This document shows positions 1-12,548 of a stretch of 64,000 nt of DNA, piece after piece (the first letter of the stretch is position 1; each line of letters opens with the position of its first letter). A program made the position numbers and the translations under genes. The notes below the pieces were generated by a model that was given only the letters and a program-made list of their open reading frames with translations, searched no databases and was not told the DNA's origin. This DNA comes from Craspedostauros australis (lineage: Eukaryota > Bacillariophyta > Bacillariophyceae > Mastogloiales > Achnanthaceae), in the NCBI GenBank assembly GCA_026770025.1, contig JAMXDE010000082.1, positions 1-64,000 on the forward strand, in the 5' to 3' direction.

Positions 1-1216
1 TTCTATCAGGCGAAGACGCAAGCGCAATCGACCGAGACCGAAAGAAGAACGGTCTGCAAGACAACATCGCGAGGAGAAGAGCATTCTCAAGGCGAACAAG
101 CAAGAGGAGACTTGGTGTGACGGAGAGTATTCGCACAGCCAAACAGAGTGGGAAAAGTGAGACACCACCAGGAGGAGAATTTGTGACGAAAACAATCTCC
201 CGCGCAACTACGAGCGAAAATCGAAGAATCGCTAACACAGAAAACCGACGGAAATCAAGGGCGCGGAGCGCACCAACAACGAAACAACGAATCAACATGG
301 CGACATCAGCCAACAGAACAAGCGACGCATCAAGGCGCCAATGTTCAGCAGTGTGAACAGGAAGACTACAGCGCATGGGAGTCCCAAGCGAAGGCATACG
401 CTCGTGCACAGAAGACGAGAGACGTGATGTTGGGCAAGACCAAAGTGCCAACAGTGAGCGAGATCGCGGCAGCCGCCGGAAGAAGCCAAGGAAGCGATGG
501 AAGAAATCTACAAGCTGGGATGCGACTGCTTCAGCGATCTGATCCTCATGATGGATGCAGAGAAAGGAAAAGGCAAGCAAGCCATCCAGTACATCAACCA
601 GTGCATCTCCGACGACTACCCCGAAGGAGACGCACACGCAGCGTGGGAACGTTCTCGCGGAGAAGTTCCGACCATCCGACGCGGTGACGAAGAATCAAAC
701 TCAAGCGCCAATTCAACAACGAAAAGATGAAGAGAGACTCGGACCCCGACATCTACATCACGCAACTCGAGAGTCTACGATCGCGTCTCCACGATGTCAA
801 GTACGAGATCACGGAAGAGGAAATGATCATGCAAATCCTCAGCCACGGTGAGCAACGAGTACAGAACCCACATCGTGAACTTCCAACATCAACTCACGTT
901 CAATCCGGAACTGGTCACCATCAACACGATCAGAGGAGTACTCCGTACTGCATACGCCACTCACAGAGGAGGCAAGGCATACGTCGACGACTTCCAAGAC
1001 AGTAACACACGAAGAGCAACGACACCGGCTTCACAAGCACCGGTAACTTCAAGGGTACTTGTCACAACTGTGGCGTGTATGGTCATAGATCCGCCGATTG
1101 TCCAGAACGCAAGAAATCGAACAACAAGAAAAACAACAACAACAACAACAAGATGAACGGAAAGCGCAACAACAATCGCAACAAGGGAAGCGGCTTCAAC
1201 GGGAAGTGCAACTACT
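1..1216 (+). pseudogene. Degraded gag 5' part of Copia copy A
   Basis: This aligns with residues about 40-455 of the copy B Gag but cannot be read in one frame. By eye there are at least twelve indels against copy B, mostly single-base gains, for example near 31, 111, 649 and 846. There is also a longer AAC tract near 1125-1150. The first zinc knuckle (C-x2-C-x4-H-x4-C) is still readable around 1064-1105, and the second near 1206-1250 is crossed by an extra base in a T run near 1221. No start is given because the beginning lies outside the window. The clustering of lesions here, compared with the much cleaner 1217-6180, is odd. Confidence 0.85.
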
Positions 1217-3136
1217 GTGGCATTTTTCGGACATTGCGAGGCGGAGTGCCGAAAGAAGAAGTTCAACGAGAACAAGAAGGCCAACGAACAAGCCAACGCG
1301 GCTACGGAAGGACACGACAAGAGCGGGCACGAGATGGTACTCTCTGCGAAGGACATGCCGCTCTGCATGTTGGTGTCCGACGACTACATCGAAGACTCCT
1401 TCTTCGATAACTTCGAGTGCGTCGGAAGTGACGACGAAGTACAGGACGATGAGATCGTCGCAGAGTGGCTCAGCGAGGAGCCAATCATCCACGAGGTGGA
1501 TCCAAGACGCGAAGTGAGCTACGAATGCTGCTTCAACGCGCACGACCTGATCGGTTCATACGGCGACGAAGCTGAGATGGACGACGAGGCCAACGATAGT
1601 GACATCGAAGAGGCCATGAGCGACGACGACGACGACACCAACGAGGACGGCGCAGATGAAGACAACGAGGCGAACCGCGGCGCAGCGCCGCCTCCTCAAG
1701 CTGGGAGATACGAGAGAACGGGAACCTTCATCAATCAAGGCCAAGGCGAAACGAACCGCGCAGCGGCGCCGCCTCCTCCAGCAGCGGGGAACAACAGATC
1801 GGGCATCTTCGACGAAGATGACAGCGACGAATCCGAGGACGGCAATCATCCAGACGACAGCTTCAACCCAAACGGGCGCGTCGTCTATCCAAGAGACATC
1901 GACTTTCCACCAATTGAGAATCCCTACGAGTCCAACTACCTCCATCGTCATGACACCGTCCCATATGCAACAGAAACAGCATTGGTGATCCAGAAGCAAC
2001 TCATCTTCGATGCCGTAATGGAAGCAGGAACGAACCTCTTCCCAGGACACGTACAAGGAGTGCTCAGACCGATATGGGTGAACATGATGGGATCCATCCT
2101 ATCCGAGAACTTCAGATCAATCGAAGAGATCCTTACCAATTCGGTCGTCATCAACCGCATATTGGAAGCGGACAACACGGAGACGATCCCAGAGACGGAT
2201 CTGCACTACATCCTTGGAGGATGCATGCGTGTACTCTTGCGAGAGCGATCACGCGTCCACCCATACGATCCAGCCACAGGATCACACCGAAGCAACACGA
2301 TTCCATCGGACTACGCACAACTACCCAACAACATGGACGACGATGAAGATCACAATCCATACAACGAAGATGGAGTTCACGAAGACGACGATGAAGGCAG
2401 CTTCGACGACGAGATAGCTGCGGCAGCCGTGGAGCAGCTCCACGAGCTGAGCACCAAGCACAAGGACAAGGTCAACAAGGACACCTGGCTCGCCGACAGT
2501 GGAGCTTCGTGTCACATCGTCAATTCAGACGCCGCTCTCTTCAATGTGCGGCACATCAAGTCATTCGTCCAAGTGGGAGACAGCACGAAGCTGGACTCTC
2601 CCAAAATGGGATCCATTCGCTTGAAGGTCAAGCAACAAGACAACACTGACCACATCATCCGGCTCGATGACGTGAAGTACACACCGAAAATGGCGGTGAA
2701 CCTTTTCTCCACGAACAAGGCTCTGTACAACGGTTACCAGCTTGGTAGCAACGGCATTCTGATGGACATCATCAACGGATCCGGAACGAAGATCGTATTC
2801 GATCGAGTCTTCCCCACATCGAACGGATTCATCACGGGAGTGCAGATGCATCCCATCATGCCAACGAACAACGACAAGGCTTGCACAGCCATCGTCAAGA
2901 ACCCATCCAAGGAGATCATCGCGGTGAACTTGCATCGAATGCTCGGCCACGCGCCACTCGAAACCATGAAGCGAACAGCCGCCCAATACGGATGGAAGAT
3001 TATCGGCGAGATGCCGGTATGTCGCGACTGCGCGGTCGCGAACGCAAGAGTGAAGAACATTCCGAAGGCAACCATTCCGAGAGCGACTCGCCGCGGCGAA
3101 CGGCTCTTCATTGACATTAGTTACACTAACACATAA
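1217..3136 (+). pseudogene. Gag C-terminus, protease and integrase N-terminus of Copia copy A
   Basis: A 639-codon open stretch in copy A. It starts inside the second zinc knuckle and runs through a long acidic linker rich in Asp, Glu and Pro (about 1390-2440). The aspartic protease active site reads WLADSGASCHIV at about 2485-2520. The integrase zinc-binding region follows (LHRMLGH, then CRDC, about 2929-3035), with the first catalytic Asp in FIDIS. It ends early because one A of the copy B sequence ACTAAACAC is missing near 3129, giving a TAA at 3134-3136. The correct reading continues in another frame from about 3130. Confidence 0.88.
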
Positions 3137-5361
3137 GCTTCGGAGATAAACGCTACTGGACCCTGATCGTGGACGACTGCACGGATCACTGCTGGAGTTT
3201 CTTTCTCAAGAACAAGAGTGATCAACCAGGATACATCAAACGATTCATCCAAACGATCAAGTCACAGACTGGTGACCAACAGATCATCTTCCGAGGTGAC
3301 AACAGCAGAGAGAACAAAACCACACAGGATATTCTCATTGATGCAGGACTCAACGTGAGATTCGAATTCACGGCATCGAACACGCCGCAACAGAACGGCA
3401 GAGTGGAACGCAAGTTCGCGTACCTCTACACCAAGATCCGCTCCATGCTCAACGGAGCACAGCTCGACGAAGAGTATACGCATGGCCTGTGGGCAGCAGC
3501 TGCTAGCACTGCCACCGCCATCGCCAACATCACCGTAGCGAAGAATCAAAAGGAATCACCACATCGACAATTCTTTGGCAACGATCCACCATATGCGGAT
3601 GCACTCCGCACGTTCGGAGAGGTGGGTGTTGTGAAGACTACCTACGGCGGGATTACCGCCAAGCTCAAGAATAGAGGAGAAGAGATGGTGTTCATCGGAT
3701 ATGCACACCAACACGCATCAGGGGTCTACAACATGTACAGACCCTCGACCAAGTCACTGATCTGCTCACGCGACATCAAGTGGCTCAACCAATCATACGG
3801 ACAGTTCCGTGGCTGGGCGCCAGCATCGAACATATCCAACGAAACAGGAACAACTGACGCAGACGGCTTCACAACCATCGGACAGAAGGGAGCAACGCCA
3901 AGGACGGCAACGCGTCAAACATCGGAAGCGAAGAGAGTATCTTTCGCTGACAGCAACAGGTACTACATCCTATCGGACAGGGACGATGAGGATGACGAGG
4001 ACGACGGAGTAGTGACTCAACTAGTCCACAACGACGAGGAAGATCGGAGCGAATCCAATCATGAGGATGACGAGATCCTACCATCCGGCGACGAAGCCGA
4101 TGATGATACAGGCGTCACCCCTCCGAACACACCAGCGAGGTCTACACATGGTACACCATACAGATCTCCACCAAGCAAACCAAGCAAGCGTGACACAGAC
4201 AGAAAGGAGAGGATCCGACGTCACGAAGCACAAGGCAGGAAGGGAGAAGCTCATCCCACGTCAGCTGCAGGGAAGAGTATTCCCAGAGCTCTGCGTGAGC
4301 TCGCAGACTTCAACGAACGAGGTCGAAAGGAGGAAGATTACGAGAGCGAATCATCATCCAACGAAAACAGTGATGAACTCAGCGATGAGATAGCTGACGA
4401 ATCAAACAACAAAACGAGTGATAACAACGAAACCACAGATGATGAGGAAATCGTAGACGAAGAAGAAGAGATCGAGATCACCCATCATAGCACAACAGGT
4501 CTATACGGGATGAATGCAATCATTACCGAGACACCAGCGATCGACATTGGACTGTCGATGCAGGACCAGAACGGAGAGTCAAGGAAGCACATCGAACCAA
4601 TGACATTCAATGGAGCCTTCAATCACCCAGATCCCATCCATCGAAAGGGATATCGAGCAGCCATCAAGAAGGAGTTCGACTCCATGGATACACGCAAGGT
4701 ATACAGCAAGATCAAACGAGACGCCATCCCACGCGGCCGCAGATGCTGCAAATGCAAATGGGTCTTCAAGCTGAAGCGTGACGGCACACATCGAGCGCGG
4801 CTCGTTGCATGTGGCTACTCACAAATCGCAGGAGTAGACTTTCAAGAGCATTACTCACCTGTCATCCATGACGTGACCTATCGGGTCATGATGGTGATCA
4901 TGCTGATCAAGAAGATGGACTGCGCACTCGTCGATGTCGTAACGGCATTCCTACACGGAGACCTCGACGAGGAGATCTACATGAACTGTCCCAATGGGAT
5001 GGATCATCAAGCAGACAAAGCCCTGACCCTACACAAGCCAATCTACGGACTTGTGCAGAGCGCCAGGCAATGGTTCAAGATGTTGGTATCGACCCTCAAG
5101 AATATCAACTTCGAACAGAGCGCAGCAGACCCGTGCCTGTTCTACAGGAAGACGAACGAAGGAAGTATGATCGTGGCCATCTACGTGGACGATTGCTTCT
5201 GTTGCGGAGACTCCAAGGCACTGGAGACATTCCTGAAGGACATCCAAGGCAGCAAATTCAAGGTAACAATCGAGCACGGACTCGGAGACTACCTTAGCTG
5301 CAACATCGAGTTGAACCACAACAAGACTAGAGCAACATTGCGTCAACCACATCTCATCTGA
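3130..5361 (+). pseudogene. Integrase core and reverse transcriptase of Copia copy A
   Basis: This continues the polyprotein after the frameshift. It carries the second integrase Asp (FRGDNS, about 3289) and the catalytic Glu (NGRVERK), spaced as a DD35E core, then an acidic low-complexity linker (about 3880-4480). Reverse transcriptase follows with KCKWVFKLK, the motif A region (DVVTAFLHGDL) and the YVDD catalytic box near 5185. It stops at TGA 5359-5361, where copy B has CGA (Arg), so the stop is a single C-to-T change. The frame is otherwise open to 6180, with no ATG needed. Confidence 0.9.
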
Positions 5362-6180
5362 CACCTCATTGAAGAATTCGGAACCAAGGTTGAGAAGATG
5401 CAACGCTATGGGACACCGGGAACCCCGGGTCAAATCATCGTACGACCGTCCGAAGATAACGGACTGCAGAAAGTTGGACCGGAAGAACATGCCGAGTACC
5501 GCCGAGGCGTCGGTATGCTACTCTTCCTCATCAAGCACTCGCGACCAGATATCGCGAACCCTGTGAGGGAACTCTCCAAGGTATTGATCGGGCCCACCAA
5601 GGCCGCAATGAAGGAGATGTATCGGATCATAAAGTATGTGATCGATACGAAGGAGTATGGATTGAAGATCCATCCAGCGCGTCCAGACGACGACGGCTGG
5701 GACATGGAGCTCTTCTGCGATAGCGAATACGCAGGAGACAAGAACACGAGAATCAGCGTAGGAGGGTTCATCCTATACCTGTGCAAGGCGCCGATCCTTT
5801 GGCGATCCAAGGCACAGAAGGCCGTCACACTCAGCTCATCGGAAGCAGAATACGTTGCCCTTTCTGAAGCGGCAAAGGAGATCTTCTTCGTCGTGCAGCT
5901 ACTCGAAAGTGTGGGCGTCCCAGTGAAGACACCGATTAAGGTCCGTGTGGACAACATCGGAGCGATCTTCATCGCCAAGAACCCATCGACATCCCAACGA
6001 TCACGGCACATCGACGTGCGCCATCATTACGTGAGGAACATGGTAATCAACAAAACCATCGAGATCATTTTCGTCAAATCCGAGCAAAACACAAGCGACG
6101 GATTCACCAAGAACATCAAGGCCGACTTGCAACGTGAACATGAGAAGTCGTACCTTGACACATCGAGAACATTCGAATGA
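5362..6180 (+). pseudogene. RT thumb and RNase H end of Copia copy A
   Basis: Same frame as the preceding segment after the premature TGA. It covers the end of reverse transcriptase and the copia-type RNase H, with ELFCDSEYAGD (first Asp), LSSSEAEYVALSEAAKE (Glu) and VDNIGAIFIAKN (Asp). The polyprotein ends at TGA 6178-6180. This stretch gives the expected end of copy B, which leaves the window about 43 codons before its own stop. Confidence 0.9.
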
Positions 6181-6190
6181 CCGAATGCAC

Positions 6191-6200
6191 ACAGGAAGGG
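6191..6200 (+). other. Polypurine tract of Copia copy A
   Basis: ACAGGAAGGG lies directly before the LTR start at 6201, where a plus-strand priming tract is expected. The position supports the LTR boundary. Confidence 0.6.
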
Positions 6201-6351
6201 TGTCGAGATGTACATGTGAGTATATGTCGAGATGTACGTGTATATGTGCATCGTTCACCCGCTATTCTCTCATACGCACTTGGACGGTATAACTACATTC
6301 GTGTCGATAGTATACTGTGATTCGTCAGAATTACAGGGGAAACGGAACACA
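6201..6351 (+). repeat. 3' LTR of Copia copy A, first part (split LTR)
   Basis: This starts TGTCGAGATG, as do the LTRs at 41688 and 56981, and matches their first 151 bases. The match stops after AACACA at 6346-6351. The missing part of the LTR begins at 21192 with the same AACACA. The two pieces add up to about 802 bases once the duplication is counted once, against 798-800 for the complete LTRs. Confidence 0.9.
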
Positions 6352-6357
6352 ACAAAC

Positions 6358-6373
6358 TCGATAATTCGCAAAA
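6358..6373 (+). repeat. Left near-terminal inverted repeat of the 14.8 kb insertion
   Basis: TCGATAATTCGCAAAA. Its reverse complement is found at 21175-21190 with one mismatch. A second TTCGCAAAA sits at 6379-6387 and a reversed copy at 6606-6617. Confidence 0.6.
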
Positions 6374-6971
6374 TCAACTTCGCAAAACGGAATGGTGTCT
6401 CCCATCCGTGGTACTTCCTCTTTTCGATCGCCGATTCGTAGTATCCCGTGGATCCGCCTTAGCTAGTCCCAAATTAGTGACGTGTCAGAGAGGGAAATTG
6501 TTTAATCATGAGCACGTACTGTGAGAGCCTCTGGTTTTAGCAGTTTGGGCGGCATTGGGAAAGTCGACTGGCGTGACTTTCATATTAGCGAATTGAGAAA
6601 TTTTTTTTTGCGAATCAGACTCATGACCAAACAAGGAACACAGTGCAAGTTACACGGTACGATCCAGTCCCACAAATAAACCTCTATACTCATTTGATTA
6701 GCTCTTACGTAGTATCGCGTTAAAATGACAAGGTAAAAACAATTGCAACGGAGTATCTCCAATTGTTATGTTGTTTTTTTGCGCATAGCGACTACCATGT
6801 GCGCTTGTTTAAAGTCTGGACTTTGTATGAACGATATGTTTATCATTTGTGAACATAGGCTCTATACGCGTGGAAAATACTATGATAGAGTGAGATGAGA
6901 GGGCACCCAGATGGCATGAGAGAGTGATCAGGCGCTCGCCGTAAAGAAATCCATCTGGTATACAGTGGGGG
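6374..6971. other. Left flank inside the insertion, no gene seen
   Basis: AT-rich sequence between the left inverted repeat and the satellite. It carries two short poly-T runs (about 6601-6609 and 6773-6780), the first followed by GCGAATCA, which matches the right end of the insertion (TTTTGCGAATCA, 6606-6617 and 21175-21186). No coding potential recognised. Confidence 0.5.
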
Positions 6972-9900
6972 TGGTCGTAATTGCATATTTAGGGGTCTCT
7001 CCGGTCATATTTGGTGATTCATATGACAGTGAATATTCAGCACCACTGAATATCGTGTTCTGGCCAGATGTACATAGGAATGGTCAATGCGCGAGCAAAC
7101 CAACGATGGTGGGCCATGGTACGGCCTCCAATGGGTGCGTTCCAAGTGGTTATAGGTCGTAATTACGTATTTATAGGATCCTCCGGTCGAATTTGGTGAT
7201 TCATATGACAGTGAATATTCAGCGCCACTGAATATCGTGTTCTGGACAGATGTGCATACAAATGATCAATGCGCGAGCAAACCAACAATGGTGGGCCATG
7301 GTATGGTCCCCAATGGGTGCGTTCCAAGTGGTTATAGGCCGTCATTGCATATTTAGGGGTCACTCCGTCGAATTTGGTGATTCATATGACAGTGAATATT
7401 CAGCGCCACTGAATATCGTGTTCTGGACAGATGTACATACAAATGATCAATGCGCGAGCAAACCAACGATGGTGGGCCATGGTATGGTCCCCAATGGGTG
7501 CGTTCCAAGTGGTTATAGACCGTCATTGCATATTTAGGGGTCACTCCGTCCAATTTGGTGATTCATATGAAGTTGAATATTCAGCACCACTGAATATCGT
7601 GTTCTGGCCAGATGTACATACAAATGATCAATGCGCGAGCAAACCAACGATGGTGGGCCATGGTATGGTCCCCGATGGGTGCGTTCCAAGTGGTTATAGA
7701 CCGTCATTGCATATTTAGGGGTCACTCCGTCCAATTTGGTGATTCATATGAAGTTGAATATTCAGCACCACTGAATATCGTGTTCTGGCTAGATGTACAT
7801 AGGAATGGTCAATGCGCGAGCAAACCAACGATGGTGGGCCATGGTATGGTCCCCCATGGGTGCGTTCCAAGTGGTTATAGGTTGCCATTACGTATTTAGG
7901 GGTCACTCCGTCCAATTTGGTGATACATATGAAGTTGAATATTCAGCACCACTGAATATCGTGTTCTGGCCAGATGTACATACAAATGATCAATGCGCGA
8001 GCAAACCAACGATGGTGGGCCATGGTATGGTCCCCGATGGGTGCGTTCCAAGTGGTTATAGACCGTCATTGCATATTTAGGGGTCACTCCGTCCAATTTG
8101 GTGATTCATATGAAGTTGAATATTCAGCACCACTGAATATCGTGTTCTGGCCAGATGTACATACAAATGATCAATGCGCGAGCAAACCAACGATAGTGGG
8201 CCATGGTATGGTCCCCGATGGGTGCGTTCCAAGTGGTTATTGAGCGCTATTACGTATTTAAGGGTCACTCCGGTCATATTTGGTGATTCATATGAAGTTG
8301 AATATTCAGCACCACTGAATATCGTGTTCTGGCTAGATGTACATAGGAATGGTCAATGCGCGAGCAAACCAACGATGGTGGGCCATGGTATGGTCCCCCA
8401 TGGGTGCGTTCCAAGTGGTTATAGGTTGCCATTACGTATTTAGGGGTCACTCCGTCCAATTTGGTGATACATATGAAGTTGAATATTCAGCACCACTGAA
8501 TATCGTGTTCTGGCCAGATGTACATACAAATGATCAATGCGCGAGCAAACCAACGATGGTGGGCCATGGTATGGTCCCCGATGGGTGCGTTCCAAGTGGT
8601 TATAGACCGTCATTGCATATTTAGGGGTCACTCCGTCCAATTTGGTGATTCATATGAAGTTGAATATTCAGCACCACTGAATATCGTGTTCTGGCCAGAT
8701 GTACATACAAATGATCAATGCGCGAGCAAACCAACGATAGTGGGCCATGGTATGGTCCCCGATGGGTGCGTTCCAAGTGGTTATTGAGCGCTATTACGTA
8801 TTTAAGGGTCACTCCGGTCATATTTGGTGATTCATATGAAGTTGAATATTCAGCACCACTGAATATCGTGTTCTGGCTAGATGTACATAGGAATGGTCAA
8901 TGCGCGAGCAAACCAACGATGGTGGGCCATGTTATGGTCCCCGATGGGTGCGTTCCGAGTGGTTATAGAGCATCATTACATATTTAGGGGTCACTCCGTC
9001 CAATTTGGTGATTCATATGACAGTGAATATTCAGAGGCAATGTATATCGTGTTCTGGCCAGATGTACATACAAATGATCAATGCGCGAGCAAACCAACGA
9101 TGGTGGGCCATGGTATGGTCCCCGATGGGTGCGTTCCGAGTGGTTATAGAGCATCATTGCATATTTAAGGGATCCTCCGGTCATATTTGTTGATTCATAT
9201 GACAGTGAATATTCAGCGCCACTGAATATCGTGTTCTGGCCAGATGTACATAGGAATGGTCAATGCGCGAGCAAACCAACGATGGTGGGCCATGGTATGG
9301 TCCCCCATGGGTGCGTTCCAAGTGGTTATAGGTTGCCATTACGTATTTAGGGGTCACTCCGTCCAATTTGGTGATACATATGAAGTTGAATATTCAGCAC
9401 CACTGAATATCGTGTTCTGGCCAGATGTACATACAAATGATCAATGCGCGAGCAAACCAACGATGGTGGGCCATGGTATGGTCCCCGATGGGTGCGTTCC
9501 AAGTGGTTATAGACCGTCATTGCATATTTAGGGGTCACTCCGTCCAATTTGGTGATTCATATGAAGTTGAATATTCAGCACCACTGAATATCGTGTTCTG
9601 GCCAGATGTACATACAAATGATCAATGCGCGAGCAAACCAACGATAGTGGGCCATGGTATGGTCCCCGATGGGTGCGTTCCAAGTGGTTATTGAGCGCTA
9701 TTACGTATTTAAGGGTCACTCCGGTCATATTTGGTGATTCATATGAAGTTGAATATTCAGCACCACTGAATATCGTGTTCTGGCTAGATGTACATAGGAA
9801 TGGTCAATGCGCGAGCAAACCAACGATGGTGGGCCATGTTATGGTCCCCGATGGGTGCGTTCCGAGTGGTTATAGAGCATCATTACATATTTAGGGGTCA

Positions 9901-11375
9901 CTCCGTCCAATTTGGTGATTCATATGACAGTGAATATTCAGAGGCAATGTATATCGTGTTCTGGCCAGATGTACATACAAATGATCAATGCGCGAGCAAA
10001 CCAACGATGGTGGGCCATGGTATGGTTCCCGATGGGTGCGTTCCGAGTGGTTATAGGTCGTAATTACGTAATACAGGATCCTCCGGTCAAATTTGGTGAT
10101 ACATATGACAGTGAATATTCAGCGCCACTGAATATCGTGTTCTGGACAGAAGTGCATAGGAATGATCAATGCGCGAGCAAACCAACGATGGTGGGCCATG
10201 TTATGGTCCCCGATGGGTGCGTTCCGAGTGGTTATAGACCGCCATTACGTATTTAGGGGTTCTGCGGTCAAATTGCGTCACACACATGAAGTAGAATATT
10301 CAGCGCCACTGAATATCGTGTTCTGGATAGATGTACATAGGAATGGTCAATGCGCGAGCAAACCAACGATGGTGGGCCATGGTATGGTCCCCAATGGGTG
10401 CGTTCCGAGTTGTTATAGGCCGTCATTGCATATTTAAGGGGTTCTGCGGTCAATTTTGGTGATTCATATGACAGTGAATATTCAGCAACACTGAATATCG
10501 TGTTCTGGCCAGAAGTGCATAGGAATGGTCAATGCGCAAGCAAACCAACGATGGTGGGCCGTGGTATGGCCCCTGTTGGGTGCGTTCCAAGTGGTTATAG
10601 GCCGTCATTGCATATTTAAGGGTCTCTCCGTCAAATTTGGTGATACATATGAAGTAGAATATTCAGCGCCACTGAATATCGTGTTCTGGACAGAAGTGCA
10701 TAGGAATGATCAATGCGCGAGCAAACCAACGATGGTAGGCCATGGTATGGTCCCCAATGGGTGCGTTCCAAGTTGTTATAGGCTGTCATTGCATATTTAA
10801 GGGATCCTCCGGTCAAATTGCGTCACACACATGAAGTAGAATATTCAGCACCACTGAATATCGTGTTCTGGACAGAAGTGCATAGGAATGGTCAATGCGC
10901 GGGCAAACCAACGATGGTGGGCCATGGTATGGTCCCCCATGGGTGCGTTCCGAGTGGTTATAGGCTGTCATTGCATATTTAAGGGATCCTCCGGTCAAAT
11001 TGCGTCACACACATGAAGTAGAATATTCAGCGCCACTGAATATCGTGTTCTGGCCAGATGTACATAGGAATGATCAATGCGCGAGCAAACCAACGATGGT
11101 GGGCCATGGTATGGTCCCCCATGGGTGCGTTCCGACTGGTTATAGGTCGCCAATGCATATTTAAGCGTGCCTCCGGTCAAATTTGGTGATTCATATGACA
11201 GTGAATATTCAGCGCCACTGAATATCGTGTTCTGGCCAGATGTACATAGGAATGATCAATGCGCGAGCAAACCAACAATAGTGGGCCATAGTATGGTCCC
11301 CGATGGGCACGCTCCGAGTGGTTATAGGTCGCCAATGTATATTTAGGGGTCACTCCGGTCCAATTTGGTCATGCA
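6972..11375 (+). repeat. Satellite array, about 24 units of about 181 bp
   Basis: A head-to-tail tandem array. The landmark CGAGCAAACC (with small variants) recurs about every 181 bases from near 7090 to 11261, giving 24 units. Each unit carries GAATATTCAG-CGCCA-CTGAATATC, a dyad with a 9-10 bp arm, and a second imperfect dyad around GGGCCATGGTATGGTCCC. A higher-order period of five units (907 bp) is visible: 8337-9243 is repeated at 9244-10150, and its first three units resemble 7793-8336. Units toward the right end are more diverged. The open frames of about 95 codons in every unit follow from the repeat and are not genes. Confidence 0.95.
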
Positions 11376-12548
11376 TGGGAATGACCAGTCCGAAGGCATG
11401 CAACCGATTGGGACCCATCCAAGGCCTTTCCATCGGCATATTCCGTGGGTTTGTACGCTTTCTTTACTTTCGTAAGGGGTTGACACCTTCATGTTCCTCG
11501 TACACACGATGACACCGATCGTCGAACGCCACTGTGGGTCAAACCGGCCTATATCTGCACTGCACTGATCAATTTGGAGGAATGAAATCATCTTGAGCTT
11601 ATCCTTGGACCTCTCCCGGACACTTTCCATGTGGTTATTTGCTGCATTTGCATCTTCGAATACCGGCTCCTTCAAACTTTGCCTTCACGTGACACCATCC
11701 AGGAACTGCCAACATGAACCATATCTGAACAAATCCCCATTGGAATCATCAATCTCAGGACGTCCATCAAACTGTGTTGTATCCAGGGGGCGCTCATAGG
11801 TGTATCAACGCCCTTGATCTGCTCCTGAAGCCTCCGCAAAGACCTGAATGGTTGGATACCCATACCCATATCAGCATGGCAGCTTCTAAGCGATTTATCG
11901 TACTGAACCAAGCTTGAGAATCGCGATCTCACATTCCTAAGAGTGTTCACACATGATTTTGGATGTGGAGGTTTGAGAATGGTGGAGGTGAATGCATGCG
12001 AATGAGCATGTGCATAGCCTGCAACCTCAATGCCTCTCGGACGGATGGATGCACCAATGTAGGCTGATCTGAGCCAGTCTACAGCAACAAAACGCAAGCA
12101 ATACTTTGATGCGTATCGGCACTATCATCGAGCATATGCGAGTACGAGCCGTCCCGATCGACCACGTCCATGCATGGCACAGTGCCCGATCGTATTTTGT
12201 GAACGCATGCGGCAAAGTTGTGGGAGTCGATGGAGTTGTCAGTAATCCGTGACTGGGGACTCGATGAAAGATACCAATCAACAAATGGCGCCATCACCAA
12301 CCTCGCCCCGAAAATTGCAACTCCCTCCATCATCCTACGTCGTCTGTCATGTTCCTTGAAGCTTCAGATCCTTGTGCATGAGCAAATAAATAATGCAAAG
12401 ATCAAACTCTCTTATGGGGCTGCGCTGGAGGCGCTTCCCTCCGCCTCCTTTCAACTTCGCGCCGGACACTAAGGGAGCACAGAATCTGTTGATTGTTGTA
12501 TGCATTCAGTGAATGTGCGAGCTGTCGTGTATGCGGCTGCTTTACATT
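11376..12548. other. No recognisable gene
   Basis: Between the satellite and a LINE scrap. Minus-strand open frames (11343-11675 and 11672-12097) match nothing I recognise and are not supported by a second copy in the window. Confidence 0.4.

Larger units (their letters stand above)
1..6351 (+). mobile_element. Copia family 1, copy A (damaged; 5' end outside window)
   Basis: This is a Ty1/copia retrotransposon whose 5' LTR and gag start lie before the window. The order is gag with two zinc knuckles, aspartic protease, integrase, reverse transcriptase, RNase H, polypurine tract and the first 151 bases of the 3' LTR. The LTR is cut at 6351 by a large insertion and resumes at 21192. Compared by eye with copy B (from 56981), copy A is closely similar but broken by many small indels in gag, a one-base deletion near 3129 and an in-frame TGA at 5359-5361. 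It is therefore a non-autonomous relic. Confidence 0.93.

Noticed and set aside
7250..11180. Many overlapping open frames of 60-114 codons on both strands
   Set aside because: They repeat with the 181-bp satellite period and read the same DNA in several frames. No start or conservation beyond the repeat itself supports them.
6972..11375. Possible CRISPR-like array
   Set aside because: The whole 181-bp unit is repeated without unique spacers, and the window is eukaryotic.
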